A DNA stretch of 64,000 nt, taken from contig OX442314.1 of the NCBI GenBank assembly GCA_949358305.1, forward strand, positions 34,219,608-34,283,607, read 5' to 3'. The position numbers and the translations under genes were made by a program. The notes under the pieces were generated by a model. It made no database searches and was not told where the DNA came from. It saw nothing but the letters and a program-made list of their open reading frames with translations. This document shows, one piece after another, positions 1-10,073 of the stretch (position 1 is its first letter; each line of letters begins with the position of its first letter). The stretch comes from Strigamia acuminata. Lineage: Eukaryota > Arthropoda > Chilopoda > Geophilomorpha > Linotaeniidae.

Positions 1-1077
1 AGTCACCTGCGAGTTTGACTTAGCTTAGCTTTAAATTTGGTTAAGTTTTAGTTAAAGATTCCCGGATCGCAAAAGGTCATCCTCCTTTGCAGGGTAGATT
101 GACCCAGTATCGGAAAGGAGGAAGATAGATGGAGCTGAGAGAGCAGACAGAGAGTTGAGACTGTAAGGTGTGCAGACATGTGCGACGAAGGTCCTGAAGC
201 CAGCAAGAGCAACCATTCCCGGTGCTGACTCTGCTCTCCTCACCATTCACCACTGTGACGCTCAGTAGCATGGCGATGGGCCTGCTGCAGCCTCCATGAG
301 CAGCTACATGGGTCGTATGGGTAAGTAAGACGGAATGTTGGTGTGTAACCTGTGTGTGACGGGTCAGTTGCTGGTGTAGCGTGCTTTATGGCACAGCCAC
401 ACTTGGGTAGATGGGAGACTCCGACCCCTAGAGAACGGATTAAAGACCAAAACCTAAAAATCCGGAGTCCCCATCTCATTCTTTATGCGAGTATACATCC
501 AACCCACAGTATTATCGGAAAGTTTATTATCGGAAAGACCATACCAGTCACAAAGGTCTGCAGTATGCAACATTGGTTGTTTCACCTACTTTTCGAAAAA
601 GAAATTGTACTTCATTCTGCATTCCCACTTTCATTGCTTGGGCATATCGATACGGCATGACACTGTCTTTGATGGATGTCTGAATTCAAAATACAGGTTT
701 ATACTGAGATTAAAATAATTTGAAAAGAAGATTCTTACACCAAGAAATGGTTGGTCACATGATCCATTTTTTTTAAATAAACACTGAAATGCCATATTTT
801 GGGCTAGTTTGATATCTAAATGAAAATTGAGAAAATTTTAATTAGAAATGGAAATAAAACATTGATTTCCTCCAACCAGGTTTGATGATCAGTATATTTC
901 CAAAAACGGTATTTTCATATTTGAATGAAATAGTAGTGTCTTCCTTTTTATAAATTCCATTTGCCATTGAAGTTTCATGCAGTACAGTCTTGCCCTGAAA
1001 TAAATATGACGCGATCATTGATTGTCAACAATTATACTAGTACCAATCGTTTATTATTCAACAAGGTTGAATTCCAG
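1..1077. other. no gene recognised
   Basis: AT-rich sequence with only short overlapping open frames on both strands. None shows a domain, codon bias or splice context that I can support. If the DEG/ENaC-like exon at 1259-1747 continues, its later exons would lie here or outside the window, but I found no convincing continuation. Confidence 0.4.
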
Positions 1078-1210
1078 TTTATGGGCCACCTCTCAGATCG
1101 TTTTCAAAATTTGGATTCAGGAGTAGTCAAGGGTGGGGAATCGAATGGTGTTGACCCTTGACTACCCCTAAATCCAAATTTTGGAGATGATCTGAGAGGT
1201 GGCCCATAAG
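1078..1210. repeat. inverted repeat with ~57-bp arms (hairpin)
   Basis: The segment starting at about 1078 (ATGGGCCACCTCTCAGATC and on) recurs as its reverse complement ending at about 1209, with a loop of about 17 bp. A few mismatches and one short indel separate the arms. It could be a small foldback or MITE-like element. No clear target duplication was seen. Confidence 0.75.
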
Positions 1211-1258
1211 TTGTAACTGCTCCACACCTAGTAATAATAATATAGATTAAAGGGATAC

Positions 1259-1747
1259 CTGTTTAACTTTGAAGTGTTGGAAATTCTTCGAAATGTTAGA
1301 ATGCGACCATAATTGGGTATAGTTTTCCACTTTCAATTTCTCTTTTATGATCCCTTTCACTGCAAGGGGACAAGCTAAGCTTTTTGTAAAACTACTCATG
1401 GGCAAGTCATCAATCTCCTTCCAGTACGCAGACAATAATTGGGTATCCAGACCGTACAGAAGGAATTCAAACGGCTCCTTTTCTGCAATTGGAACAAACT
1501 CAATCTCAACTTTGAAATGTCCATGAATATAGTATTGAATTCTTTCAATTGTTTGAAAACAACAGACGCTGAAACAAACAATTAAACCAACCAACCAAAC
1601 TGTTCGAATTGCACGGCTGTTTTTCTTATTGAAAGCATTGTCGATAAATTTCAAACTATCATTGTCAGATATAGAAGTTTGCATTTCTTGTCTCACAAAA
1701 TGGCGAATAAGCCTACGACGTAAACGCAAACCTTCTAACTCTTTCAT
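1259..1747 (-). CDS. DEG/ENaC (pickpocket-like) channel, N-terminal exon
   Basis: A 166-codon frame starts with the first ATG after an in-frame TAA. It has a basic start, then a stretch ending in TSIS..SLKFIDN, which resembles the TSIHGLKYI-type motif before membrane segment 1 of degenerin/epithelial sodium channels. A hydrophobic segment follows (about residues 48-68, RTVWLVGLIVCFSV), then the start of an extracellular region. The usual FPAVTIC motif after the membrane segment is not recognisable, which weakens the call. The frame meets CAG|GTATCC at 1259/1258, a plausible splice donor, so this is probably a first coding exon; without splicing it stops at 1247. The family forms amiloride-sensitive cation channels in the plasma membrane. 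I could not find the following exons in the window. Confidence 0.5.
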
Positions 1748-2996
1748 TTTAGTGGTGTCTTTTTATGCTGTGACGATTAATTAAGCATCTAAGCTAATCA
1801 ATTAAGCTTGAGTTTTCCTCTTGAATATTCTGATCCAAAAATATACCCGTCACCACAGAAGGTTAAGACAATCTGTATAAGGAGCAGCAGAAATTAAGAG
1901 AAAAAAATTTCAAATAATCAAAAATTTAAAAGGAAACGTCAGTGTGTTTTAAAGGAATTGTGAATTGTAATAAGAAATGTCAGTTTGTTTCAAAATTGAT
2001 AATATAAGAAAAATTGCCATTTTTAAAAAATCAACATTTACATACCATTATTTGTGTGTAAAACACTGTAGTGTAACTCGAGAAGCCGCACTGCCAGGTG
2101 TTGACCGTCTTAGCAGAATGGATTATGATGAGAACTGACCACCTGTAATTTTTTAGTCAACATGAAACTAATTATTTTTGAGGAATATCACGAACATGTA
2201 CAACTATAAATTTTTCATCAAAATTGACTTTACTTTTTATATACAAGTTGTGTTTATGTGGATTAAAATTACTGTTTTGCAGTAAAAGTGAAATGTATTA
2301 AATATGCAAATTATAGCTCTTTCTATATTAATTAAGAAATTATTTCTCCAAGGCTCGAGTGATTATACACCGTGTGCCAACAAACATTAAAATTCGATAT
2401 TTTAATGATTAAGTATGCACCTTGTCATACGTGCAATTACAAACTCGGTTTCACTTTTTTATGGATAATTACACAGTTAATGACGAATTCAAATTCAAAT
2501 TTCAAATTTAAATTTCCATCAAACTTAACTTGGCACAAACCATGAATTACACTTCCTTGGAACAAACAACAACAGCAAAAAGGGGTGGCAGTTGTTATTC
2601 AATTTTAGTTTGTAATTACACATGGCCTGACATTGTCACCATGGAAATGTGAGTGTGATTGGCACTTGGGAGGAGACAACTCTACTTCAATTGAAATTGT
2701 AAAGAGAAATGTCAGTTTGCTTCAAAAAATTGTAAATTATCCAGTATGAGGAAATGTCAAAGTTTGTTTCAAAATTAAAAATAAAATAAGTTAAATAACC
2801 CTTAATTACTGTTTTCAAGGTATTTCAATGCTGTAATTTGGTCGAGAAGTCTTACTGGCAGATAATGACAGCTTTTGCAGCAAATACAAATTGATTGACC
2901 ACCTGCAATTATTTTTGTGGAATATCAAGAATTAAATTTTTCATACAAATTTCATTTTTGCTTTCAAATACTAGTTTCCATTTTTTGATTAAAAAT
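1748..2996. other. AT-rich intergenic sequence
   Basis: No supported gene. Two loosely similar stretches (about 1880-2180 and 2690-2920) share phrases such as AAATGTCAGTTTG and a TGACCACCTG(T/C)AAT motif, suggesting an old tandem duplication of about 0.75 kb. Confidence 0.4.
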
Positions 2997-3188
2997 AACT
3001 TTTTTGCAATCAGAAATGATAACTTTTTTGCAATCAGAAATGATAACTTTTTTGCAATCAGAAATGATAACTTTTTTGCAATCAGAAATGATAACTTTTT
3101 TGCAATCAGAAATGATAACTATTTTGTAGTGAGTAGTGATAATTATTTTGCAGCCAGAAGTGATAACTATTTTGCAGTCAGAAAGTTA
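2997..3188. repeat. 24-bp tandem repeat, 8 units
   Basis: The unit AACTTTTTTGCAATCAGAAA plus TGAT is repeated five times without change (2997-3116), followed by three diverged units to 3188. The unit length is a multiple of three, so a plus-strand frame reads through it as NDNFFAIR repeats, but nothing else supports a protein here. Confidence 0.9.
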
Positions 3189-3716
3189 ACAGGACAATAA
3201 TCTTCCAGAAATAAAAATAAATACATCAACCTAGATGATGAGGCAGATTGTTTATTGTATGAAGTGGAAGGGGGTTCAGGCACAAGTTTGTTACAACGTC
3301 AGAACTACATCCCGACAAGAGATGGCGCTAGAAGAAGTATTGTTGTCGTTTGTTGGTGGGCTTGCTATCTGTATTGGTCTGTAAGAAATGTGTCTGTGTG
3401 CAACAACATTTTTTCTGCTGTGCCAATGCTCCCAGACTTCACTTTTGCAGCGACCAAAAAATAAAGTCCAGGCGCAATTAATGCATATTTCATGCAGAGT
3501 CTCCAGTGATATTTTATAAGCCACATTAAACAGTTTTTGAAAATATTTCTCTTCAACACATGGAACAAATGCATACGAGTTTCCCCTAACAATAATTATT
3601 GTGTTGGATGACAAGAATGAAGGCCATTCCGGTCTGTTTCATTATTTCAAATAAATAAGTTTAGTCTGTGGTGCACATGATACGTTGATCAGACTTGGAG
3701 AAAACAACTTCGACTT
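3189..3716. other. no gene recognised
   Basis: Short frames on both strands with no recognisable domain. I see nothing else. Confidence 0.35.
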
Positions 3717-3938
3717 GTGAAGTATCAAGAAGAACAAGTGATGGTTTATAAAGTGCTTCGGTGTCTTCTGCAACAAACTGACAGGGAATCATTTAAAAGA
3801 ATGCAAAATGAATTTAATCACGAATTAATCTCTAAAGGATTAAATGATTCTGATGATTATTTTAAAAAATACTACATACGCCACATTGAGAAATGGTCCT
3901 TCTGTTATCGCATAGGGCTAGGTATCCACAGCGTATAG
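3717..3938 (+). pseudogene. possible MULE-type transposase C-terminal fragment
   Basis: About 73 codons without a proper start. The end of the frame, roughly DYFKKYYIRHIEKWSFCYR followed by GIHS, resembles the 'YF..YY....E.WA.CYR...GI.TN' block that follows the catalytic region in MULE/FLYWCH-type transposase relics of arthropods. The frame stops at a TAG right after it, where the family continues with a conserved H-E-F-H stretch. It is best read as a broken fragment; the similarity is from memory and modest. Confidence 0.35.
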
Positions 3939-4352
3939 TCATAAAAAATGCCATTTATTGTGCGTTGCCAAACGGCAAATCTGTCTTACAGTATGTCTTT
4001 TTCATGTTCTGCAAGCTGTGTGGCGATGGTTGTGGGACAGCAAACACAAGATTACAAAGGAAAAAAGGAAGATTCTCCACGTGGTACCCGCTGGAAACGT
4101 CGTCTGTGGCGATGGTGCTGTCCTGATTGCGGTGGCGGTGGGGTTCTCATCCGTTTGAACTACGCCGCTGCTGCCTTGTCGGATGGTACTGCCGCTGCGG
4201 GCGGCGGCTAAGTGTCGCTTCAAAATACCCCGGCGATGATGGGCGCCGTCGAGGGGTTCTCTCGAGCCCGCGACCTTGCAGCGGATATGGAATGTAAATG
4301 GAACTAATACACGGACTTAAGCTGGATAACTAACAGAACAAAATTTAACGCG
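3939..4352. other. GC-rich leader upstream of the R2-like frame
   Basis: Base composition shifts to GC-rich at about 4080 and stays so to about 5450, so 4080-4352 probably belongs to the R2-like element as its 5' untranslated region. A short hairpin with CTCGAG near 4245-4270 is visible. I do not see 28S rRNA sequence at the junction. Confidence 0.4.
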
Positions 4353-5487
4353 TTGAACAGTACAAATATAGGCCAAGCCTCGGCTTCGGTGTCCGATGGA
4401 CCCCGGGCACCTTCGGACCATCAGGGGTCTAATGGTGACGAAGCAGACCGGACCAGGACAATCCGATACCCGTACAAATCGGGGCCATGCGTGACTTGTG
4501 GGGAAATATTCACGGCGAGTAAAGCACTCCTCCAGCACCTAATCGTGCGGCACGGGGTTGCGGCGACCTTCCTTTGTACGAGGTGTGATCGGTTCGACTT
4601 CCGGAGTATTCACTCCGTGGCCAGCTATTACCCTCGCTGCGTCGGTGTGGTCGTTGCCCCCACTCATCCCTTCAAGTGTGCGGAGTGTGTAAAATCATTC
4701 CAAACGCAGTCGGGTTTGGGGCAACATAAGCAGCACGAGCATCCGGCCGCAAGGAATGCAGCCAGAGCCTCTACCGGAGCTGGTCGTAGGCCTAGGCCTA
4801 CCCAGCTCTGGCCGGAGGCCGAGGTGGAGGATCTCCTGCGATTGTGCGAGCGATTTAAGGATAAGCCCTTTATCAATCGCTTGATTGCGAAGGCTCTACA
4901 AACCGGGAAGACTGCCCTGCAGGTCTTTGAAAAACAAAGGCTACTGGCGGGCAAACGAGGCGAGCACGTGCCGAACAGGGTCGTCAACCTGATACACCTG
5001 GCCCATCCCGAGCAAATGCAGGAATGCCGAGGGGGACGAAGAAGTGCGCGACGAGTCATTGACTCGGGAGGTGTCAATTGCCGACATGGTGCAAGAGGTA
5101 GAAGGGTACATAGATGCTTATGACGGCCCGGCCGCAGCGTCCTTGGAAGGGATTAAGTCTCTCCTCGGAGACCTCGGTCGCGGTGCGGTCAACAATTTGG
5201 CGGAGCGCATTGAGGTGCTTGTGGTGGACATGTTGGAGGTGATAAGGGGACACAAACCAAAGCGTAAGAGTAGACAAGCTCGGAAAAGGCCGAACGGAGT
5301 CATTACTGGAACAGCTCCAAGGGCCACCCAACGGGCTAACATACGGGCTCAGGCTTATAAGAGAATCCAGTGCCTGTATGGCAACAACAAGAAACGATTA
5401 GTCCAAGAAATTTTGACCGGAGTTGAGAATGGAACCACGGCAGAACCAGCTAAGCCACTTGGAGTGCTACCCAATATTTTATTGTAA
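4353..5487 (+). pseudogene. R2-type non-LTR retrotransposon, N-terminal DNA-binding part only (frameshifted)
   Basis: The first frame (4353-5123) carries three zinc fingers in the order CCHH (C46, C49, H62, H67), CCHC (C75, C78, H87, C96) and CCHH (C109, C112, H125, H130). A Myb-like segment follows (about residues 151-200, LWPEAEVEDLL to QVFEKQR). This order is that of the R2-A clade, whose protein binds 28S rDNA target sites. Near 5020 one extra base shifts the frame; the second frame (open to 5487) goes on with the linker that precedes the reverse transcriptase, including AYKRIQCLY and RLVQEILTG. It then stops and no reverse transcriptase or endonuclease follows. The start is uncertain because R2 proteins often lack a clear ATG. 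The GC content differs sharply from the AT-rich flanks. It is either a rearranged relic or, less likely, a reused DNA-binding domain. Confidence 0.75.
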
Positions 5488-7493
5488 AGGACACCAACTA
5501 GTCAAACAAGACAGTTGCACTGCACTGTTAAAACTTTTAATTTTTTAATTGGATTTATTTTATTTGTGAAAATGTTTGTCTTTTCCTATCTAAATCATGT
5601 ATTTGTTTTGTTTATATTTGAAGCCCTGACATTGAATGACGTGTCAGGGAAACATGTGTTGTGCCTAGGGGCTTTCCCTGAATTCACTTTGAAGACCCCC
5701 AAAATTAGTAAAATAAAACCACTTCCTGTTTTCATCGAACCACATGTACCATTTTTTTCACACTCAATTTTTATCAACTTTTGGAAAAATAACAACTCCA
5801 ATCCTGCTTCAACCACTCCAAACGATTTGCGAATGCGAAATGTACCAACCAGTCTGCAAAGAATGCAAACCCGCTTAAATAAAGACTTCATCTGCAAAAC
5901 ACACTTTTGAAATATTTACAAGATTTCGGTGCACTTGGAACTAGGAATTTGTTATTATTTGCGAAACCCACCACTACCAGTAAATGTCTATTAAGTCTAT
6001 TATTTCTTTTTATTACTACTATTTAATGTTTTTCATGTAAATTGTCCGGCTATGGACCGTACAATACCCTACAAAAGCAGCCAAAGTTCAAGCAATGGTT
6101 CACTAAAGGATTGGACCAGGAATTAAGCCCAATTCTTTTTAGACATCCTCTTATTAAAATTGCTTTCTACAATAGTTGATACTCCACATTTTTTCATTAC
6201 CCAATGTTAATTCCAGCACAGCTGCTGCAATTTAGATATTTTAAAGCAAATACCAAAAATATTTAAATGATACTTTCTACGAGAATGTCAAAAAAACAAA
6301 AATAAATATTAAAATGAGGGATAAGTAGAAGACTCCACACAATTTACCTAATAACAACTTCAGAAAAATGTAAATGTTTCGGAATACAGCTTACAATGTA
6401 AATGCCACACCCATTCAAGAATGTGGTCTTACAGTACAAAATCATGTAAAAAGCCACATTCATGTGAGAATGTGGGCTTACAAATACAATAAATCACAAA
6501 TTTAGTAAGTGGTGTGTAATAAATAGAAATGGAAGCCATTTGACGCCGAGAAATGGAAATTAACCTCGTACTCCACTTAATACTTCGATCAGAATCGAAA
6601 AAATAAAATTAAAAAAATTACTTAAATGTACAGTAAAGCACAACACAGGAATATTCAAAGCGGATAAATTCCACAGAAACGAACCAAAATCAAACAAAAA
6701 TGCAAGTGAAGAACAAACCAAGCCCGAAACGAAGCAACGTGGCACCCGGAACAAAGATCCAAATCATTCTGCGGGGTTCACATTGCTAAACACGGACGCT
6801 ATATTAAAAGTAGAACGAATCTTTTCTCGAGGAATGAACCAATCGTCAATGTTGAAGATTTTAAACGTCACGACATAATCAAATGATGATTGTGAATAAA
6901 AATGCAAAATATAACCGATAAACCAAAATTAAAAATCCCAACAATTTTAACCATTCCTGGTGCGAGTAAAACGTGGCGATTTCAAATTTGTTAACTAAAA
7001 AATTATTTTAGTCTGCAGATGTTCAATAAATTAAAAACATGTTTCTAAGATTTATTTGAACATAATTCAGATGGCATTACAAAAAAAATCAGCTATACTT
7101 TTGTTCGACTCAAAAGGGGCCCTTTCTCCCATTGGCCGAGCAAATTTTTTAACAGCAAACTGTTAATAAAATGAATCACTTCATTTTTTATAGCCAGTTT
7201 GGGAAATGCAAATCAATGCTTCTTTTTCCATGCAGCTTTCTGCAAGCTATTAAAGTTTTGCAAAGCTTGACATGGCAGCTACGAACAACATTTTCCCAGG
7301 AGTCGTACTTAAATTTACCGCCATTTGCCGTTTTGTCAAACTAAAATCCGTTATGAGGCACTGTGGTAGTTCTGGCCAAACGTTTCCAATGGCGACATTT
7401 AGGGGTTAACAACATAACAGTGAAAATGTAATGTAGAATTTTACAAGGTTTATTTTTTAGTTTTATTACTCTGTGATTTGAAATTGGAAAAGT
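5488..7493. other. AT-rich region, no supported gene
   Basis: A 131-codon plus-strand frame (5515-5910) is AT-driven and has no domain that I recognise. Near 6400-6490 two related units, each with a CCACA..TGTGG palindrome, lie in tandem. Nothing else stands out. Confidence 0.4.
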
Positions 7494-7805
7494 CTACTGA
7501 AAAATTCTTAGAACGCGGGTCACTGTTGCACGACAGAAAGGGCACTGGGGTGTTCTATCCACCCTTTCAACATTCGCCTGATCCGTGTACTCACCTAGCA
7601 TGGCCCTTTGACTGCATGTCATGCAACAGTGGCCATGTGCACACGGCAAGAAGACTGCATTTTTTCGTGAAGTAAGGCAAATAATGCACTTTAGGTCCTC
7701 GATGGGGACTCCAGTAGCTGCTGTAGTATTCCACGTACGCAGACTGTACTGTGTACAAAATCCTCGGTTTAATGCATTATTTAAAGGAGTTTTGTTTTGA
7801 AAAAT
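7494..7805 (-). CDS. RING-finger (C3HC4) protein, C-terminal exon
   Basis: On the minus strand a frame opens after a TAG at 7806-7808 and runs 103 codons to a TAG at 7494-7496. It contains a complete RING: CIIC, then CAHGHC with a following CMTC, and after a roughly 20-residue spacer the last pair CPFC, ending RVLRIFQ at the stop. A RING at the extreme C-terminus with CPFCR..V.RV.R is typical of Mind-bomb/Neuralized-like E3 ubiquitin ligases, which recruit E2 through the RING. There is no ATG in a good place; a weak acceptor (TTTAGATAG) lies just upstream, so this is probably a last exon whose earlier exons I could not find, or a gene fragment. The listed ORFs in this stretch are on the opposite strand. 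Confidence 0.6.
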   Translation of the reverse strand: MFQNKTPLNNALNRGFCTQYSLRTWNTTAATGVPIEDLKCIICLTSRKNAVFLPCAHGHCCMTCSQRAMLGEYTDQANVERVDRTPQCPFCRATVTRVLRIFQ

Positions 7806-7874
7806 CTATCTAAATTTATAAACAGTGATATTAATAATAGAAATATTATGTTTTGATGACACCATAAATTAGTT

Positions 7875-8019
7875 GCACACTATTTATTCTTAATTGCGCA
7901 CTAATTTTAATTGCTTTCCGCACTACTTTTTTCCGCACTATTTGTACTTATTTTTACACTAAATGTTCTTTATTTGAAGAAAATCACTTTTAGTGAAAAA
8001 CAAAGAATAAATAGTGTGC
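7875..8019. repeat. short inverted-terminal-repeat element (MITE-like)
   Basis: The 17-bp sequence GCACACTATTTATTCTT at 7875-7891 recurs as its exact reverse complement at 8003-8019. Between them lie three shorter repeats of the type GCACTA.TTTT. The whole is 145 bp and sits just upstream of the small secreted-peptide gene. Confidence 0.55.
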
Positions 8020-8056
8020 CAATAAATACAACCCTTAACTGTAATTATATTTTCTC

Positions 8057-8090
8057 TATATAAACCGAGGCAATCTCGAGCAGTCATATC
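8057..8090 (+). promoter_or_regulatory. TATA box and initiator of the cysteine-rich peptide gene
   Basis: TATATAAA at 8057-8064 is followed 29 bases later by TCATAT (A at 8086), close to the arthropod initiator TCAKTY. This predicts a transcription start near 8086 and a 5' untranslated region of about 72 nt before the ATG at 8158. Confidence 0.6.
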
Positions 8091-8157
8091 CTGCTAACAA
8101 AATCTTGCATAAGCCACAGGTCAATTTGTTTCTCCAACTTGTTTCATCAGTTTTAAA

Positions 8158-8388
8158 ATGAAATATCTAGCATTCATCTTCTTCCTTGTAATTCTATCGT
8201 GCATGGGTAAGTTATATTTTGCATGAAAAATAATCTGTTTATTTTTTGTGCATTCACATGTTTTCATCCGATTAGCCATGACAGCAAATGCGGAGTGTGA
8301 ACAAGATCAATGCCAAGAGCAATGTCAAAATGATCATCAAAGAGACGGTCATTGTGACGACGATAACTGCAATTGTGACCAGGAATGA
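8158..8388 (+). CDS. small secreted six-cysteine peptide, CS-alpha/beta (defensin-like) pattern; two exons
   Basis: Exon 1 is 8158-8206 and ends at a perfect donor GTAAGT; a 69-nt intron ends at ATTAG; exon 2 is 8276-8388. The joined frame gives 53 residues. Residues 1-22 form a signal peptide (MKYLAFIFFLVILSC core, ending ANA before the cut). The mature part of 31 residues has six cysteines spaced C-x4-C-x3-C-x9-C-x4-C-x-C with a Gly two residues before the fourth Cys. That matches the CxxxC...GxC...CxC rule of the CS-alpha/beta fold of invertebrate defensins and related peptides. Unusually it is strongly acidic: 11 Asp/Glu against one Arg, unlike cationic antimicrobial defensins. A TATA box lies upstream and AATAAA 52 nt after the stop. 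Element 1 inserted about 100 bp downstream. Function is inferred from fold only. Confidence 0.75.
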
Positions 8389-8439
8389 GAAAATAAGCAC
8401 GTGTGTCCAAACAAGAGACGAACTGGGCACCAGCACCAG

Positions 8440-8445
8440 AATAAA
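8440..8445 (+). promoter_or_regulatory. polyadenylation signal of the cysteine-rich peptide gene
   Basis: Canonical AATAAA 52 nt after the stop codon and about 40 bp before the insertion point of LTR element 1. Confidence 0.5.
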
Positions 8446-8485
8446 AAATAGACATTTTATGAATATGAAAAATCAATGGAAACAC

Positions 8486-9937
8486 TGATGTGATCCAGAA
8501 TCTCCACTAACACTAAAGTAGGACTAAAGATTACTTCGGGTTGCCTCAACGGGACTTATACTCATAAAACTATCACTGCACTAAATTTATATTTAATCTA
8601 ATTGGCCTAAGTGAATTTTAACTCAAAGGAAATAATAACAAATTATTTCTAAAGGACACAACTGATTTATTCTATTCTCGGTGAATAAATCTCAAATACA
8701 ATAAATAATAATTCGAAATACATTTAACTTAACTTACGTTTTACCGTTAAACAATACTAAAATGCTTAAAGGAAATGAAGGAAGAAAGAATAAACAAAAT
8801 GGCGACGTCAGGCACGATCTTCTTGGCTGCGACGCGGCTCGTCTTCTCCTCGTATTTCGACGTCGGTCCGACGTTGGATTTCCCTCGATCTTCGGCTCCA
8901 CAACTACACGACTACGGAAAACTTTCCGTCTCGACACTCCACGATCTCGAACGATGTTCTCGATCGCACACGCTCCGAAACAATTTCACACGACTCGGGT
9001 CTCTGCTCGGCTCGACGGCACGACAGACGACCGTGACGGTGACAAAATGTTCCGACTATACTCAGCTTCCTCGGTTCAAACTTGAACGACTCCCGCGACT
9101 CGGGGCTCACTTGGCACGCCGGCACAAGTGACGACCTTGACGTGGAATCGCCAATTTGGCTCTCTAAACTCGTAAAACTCTCGTCGCTGAATTCTCGGCG
9201 ACAAGAATGAAATCTCACAACAGCGTTCGTGCTGTTGCAAGAAAAGGAAATCTCGTTACTGAAATGTTCAGTAACAAGAATGATATCTCGAAACAACCAA
9301 ACTGGTTATTCAAGAAAGGCTCTCAAAACAACAAACTTATTGTTTCAAGAAGTGAGTCTCGTGGCTTGACAAATTTTGTCATGAAATCAGGCAGAGTTTT
9401 CAGGTTTCTGGACAATTTCAAATATGACTGGATTCAACAAGGTTTAGGACAAGACTGAGGATTTTCTCATAATTTTCTTCATTTGACAGGAAGCATTTCC
9501 TGTATTGGCTCCTTGTGGGCAGGTTGCCCTGGCAACCTCCCACTCACCCACTTTGCAGACTTTAGCAGGCTTGCTGGAGTTCTAAAAATAACTTTGCTAG
9601 ACTTCATTTGCCACAATTAATTGACTCAACTTCCTTGAATAACTTAAATCAAAGAAATAATAAAACAGCAACTTTTGCTAAATTAAATTATTACTCAAAT
9701 ATTCTAATGATTAAACTTGCTAATTAACTCTAAAATAAACACACTTTATTTTAATTCAAGCGAACAATCTTTATTCGGGTTTCAATACAAAAATAATAAA
9801 GCAAACTCTGCTAAAATAATACAAACAAATTCCAGATTTATTTATTCTGTTTCACAAAGAAATTGACTTATTTTCTCTGCATTTTAATCGCCAAATAAAA
9901 TAAATGCTAACTTCTCGGTGGCATCCGGGCCACCGCA
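8486..9937 (-). repeat. 3' LTR of element 1
   Basis: It is 1452 bp with TG...CA ends as written on the plus strand. It matches 21632-22988 closely from about 8640 onwards, but its first 150 bp contain about 95 bp missing from the other LTR and several further differences. Open frames inside it on both strands are identical in the two copies and are not genes. Confidence 0.9.
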
Positions 9938-9951
9938 CTTCCCCTCTTTTT
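9938..9951 (-). promoter_or_regulatory. polypurine tract of element 1
   Basis: Read on the minus strand, AAAAAGAGGGGAAG directly abuts the LTR start TGCGGTGG. This is the expected primer for plus-strand DNA synthesis. Confidence 0.8.
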
Positions 9952-10073
9952 GGGAAGTTTTCCCAAAACTTCTACCACTCGAGTTGATTACTCGTTTCGA
10001 CCACCGGAATTTCGTTTTTCGGACACCGAAATCCGTGGCAGGCCTCTTGCTGGACTCGAGACCATTCCAAGGT

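Noticed and set aside
5515-5910. 131-codon plus-strand frame as a gene
   Set aside because: AT-rich composition, no domain, no splice or promoter context; the opposite strand is open for a similar length.
8734-9458. Several overlapping open frames of 67-130 codons on both strands, repeated at 21785-22509
   Set aside because: They lie inside the LTRs of element 1, occur at the same offset in both, and have no domain; they are GC-rich LTR sequence and not genes.
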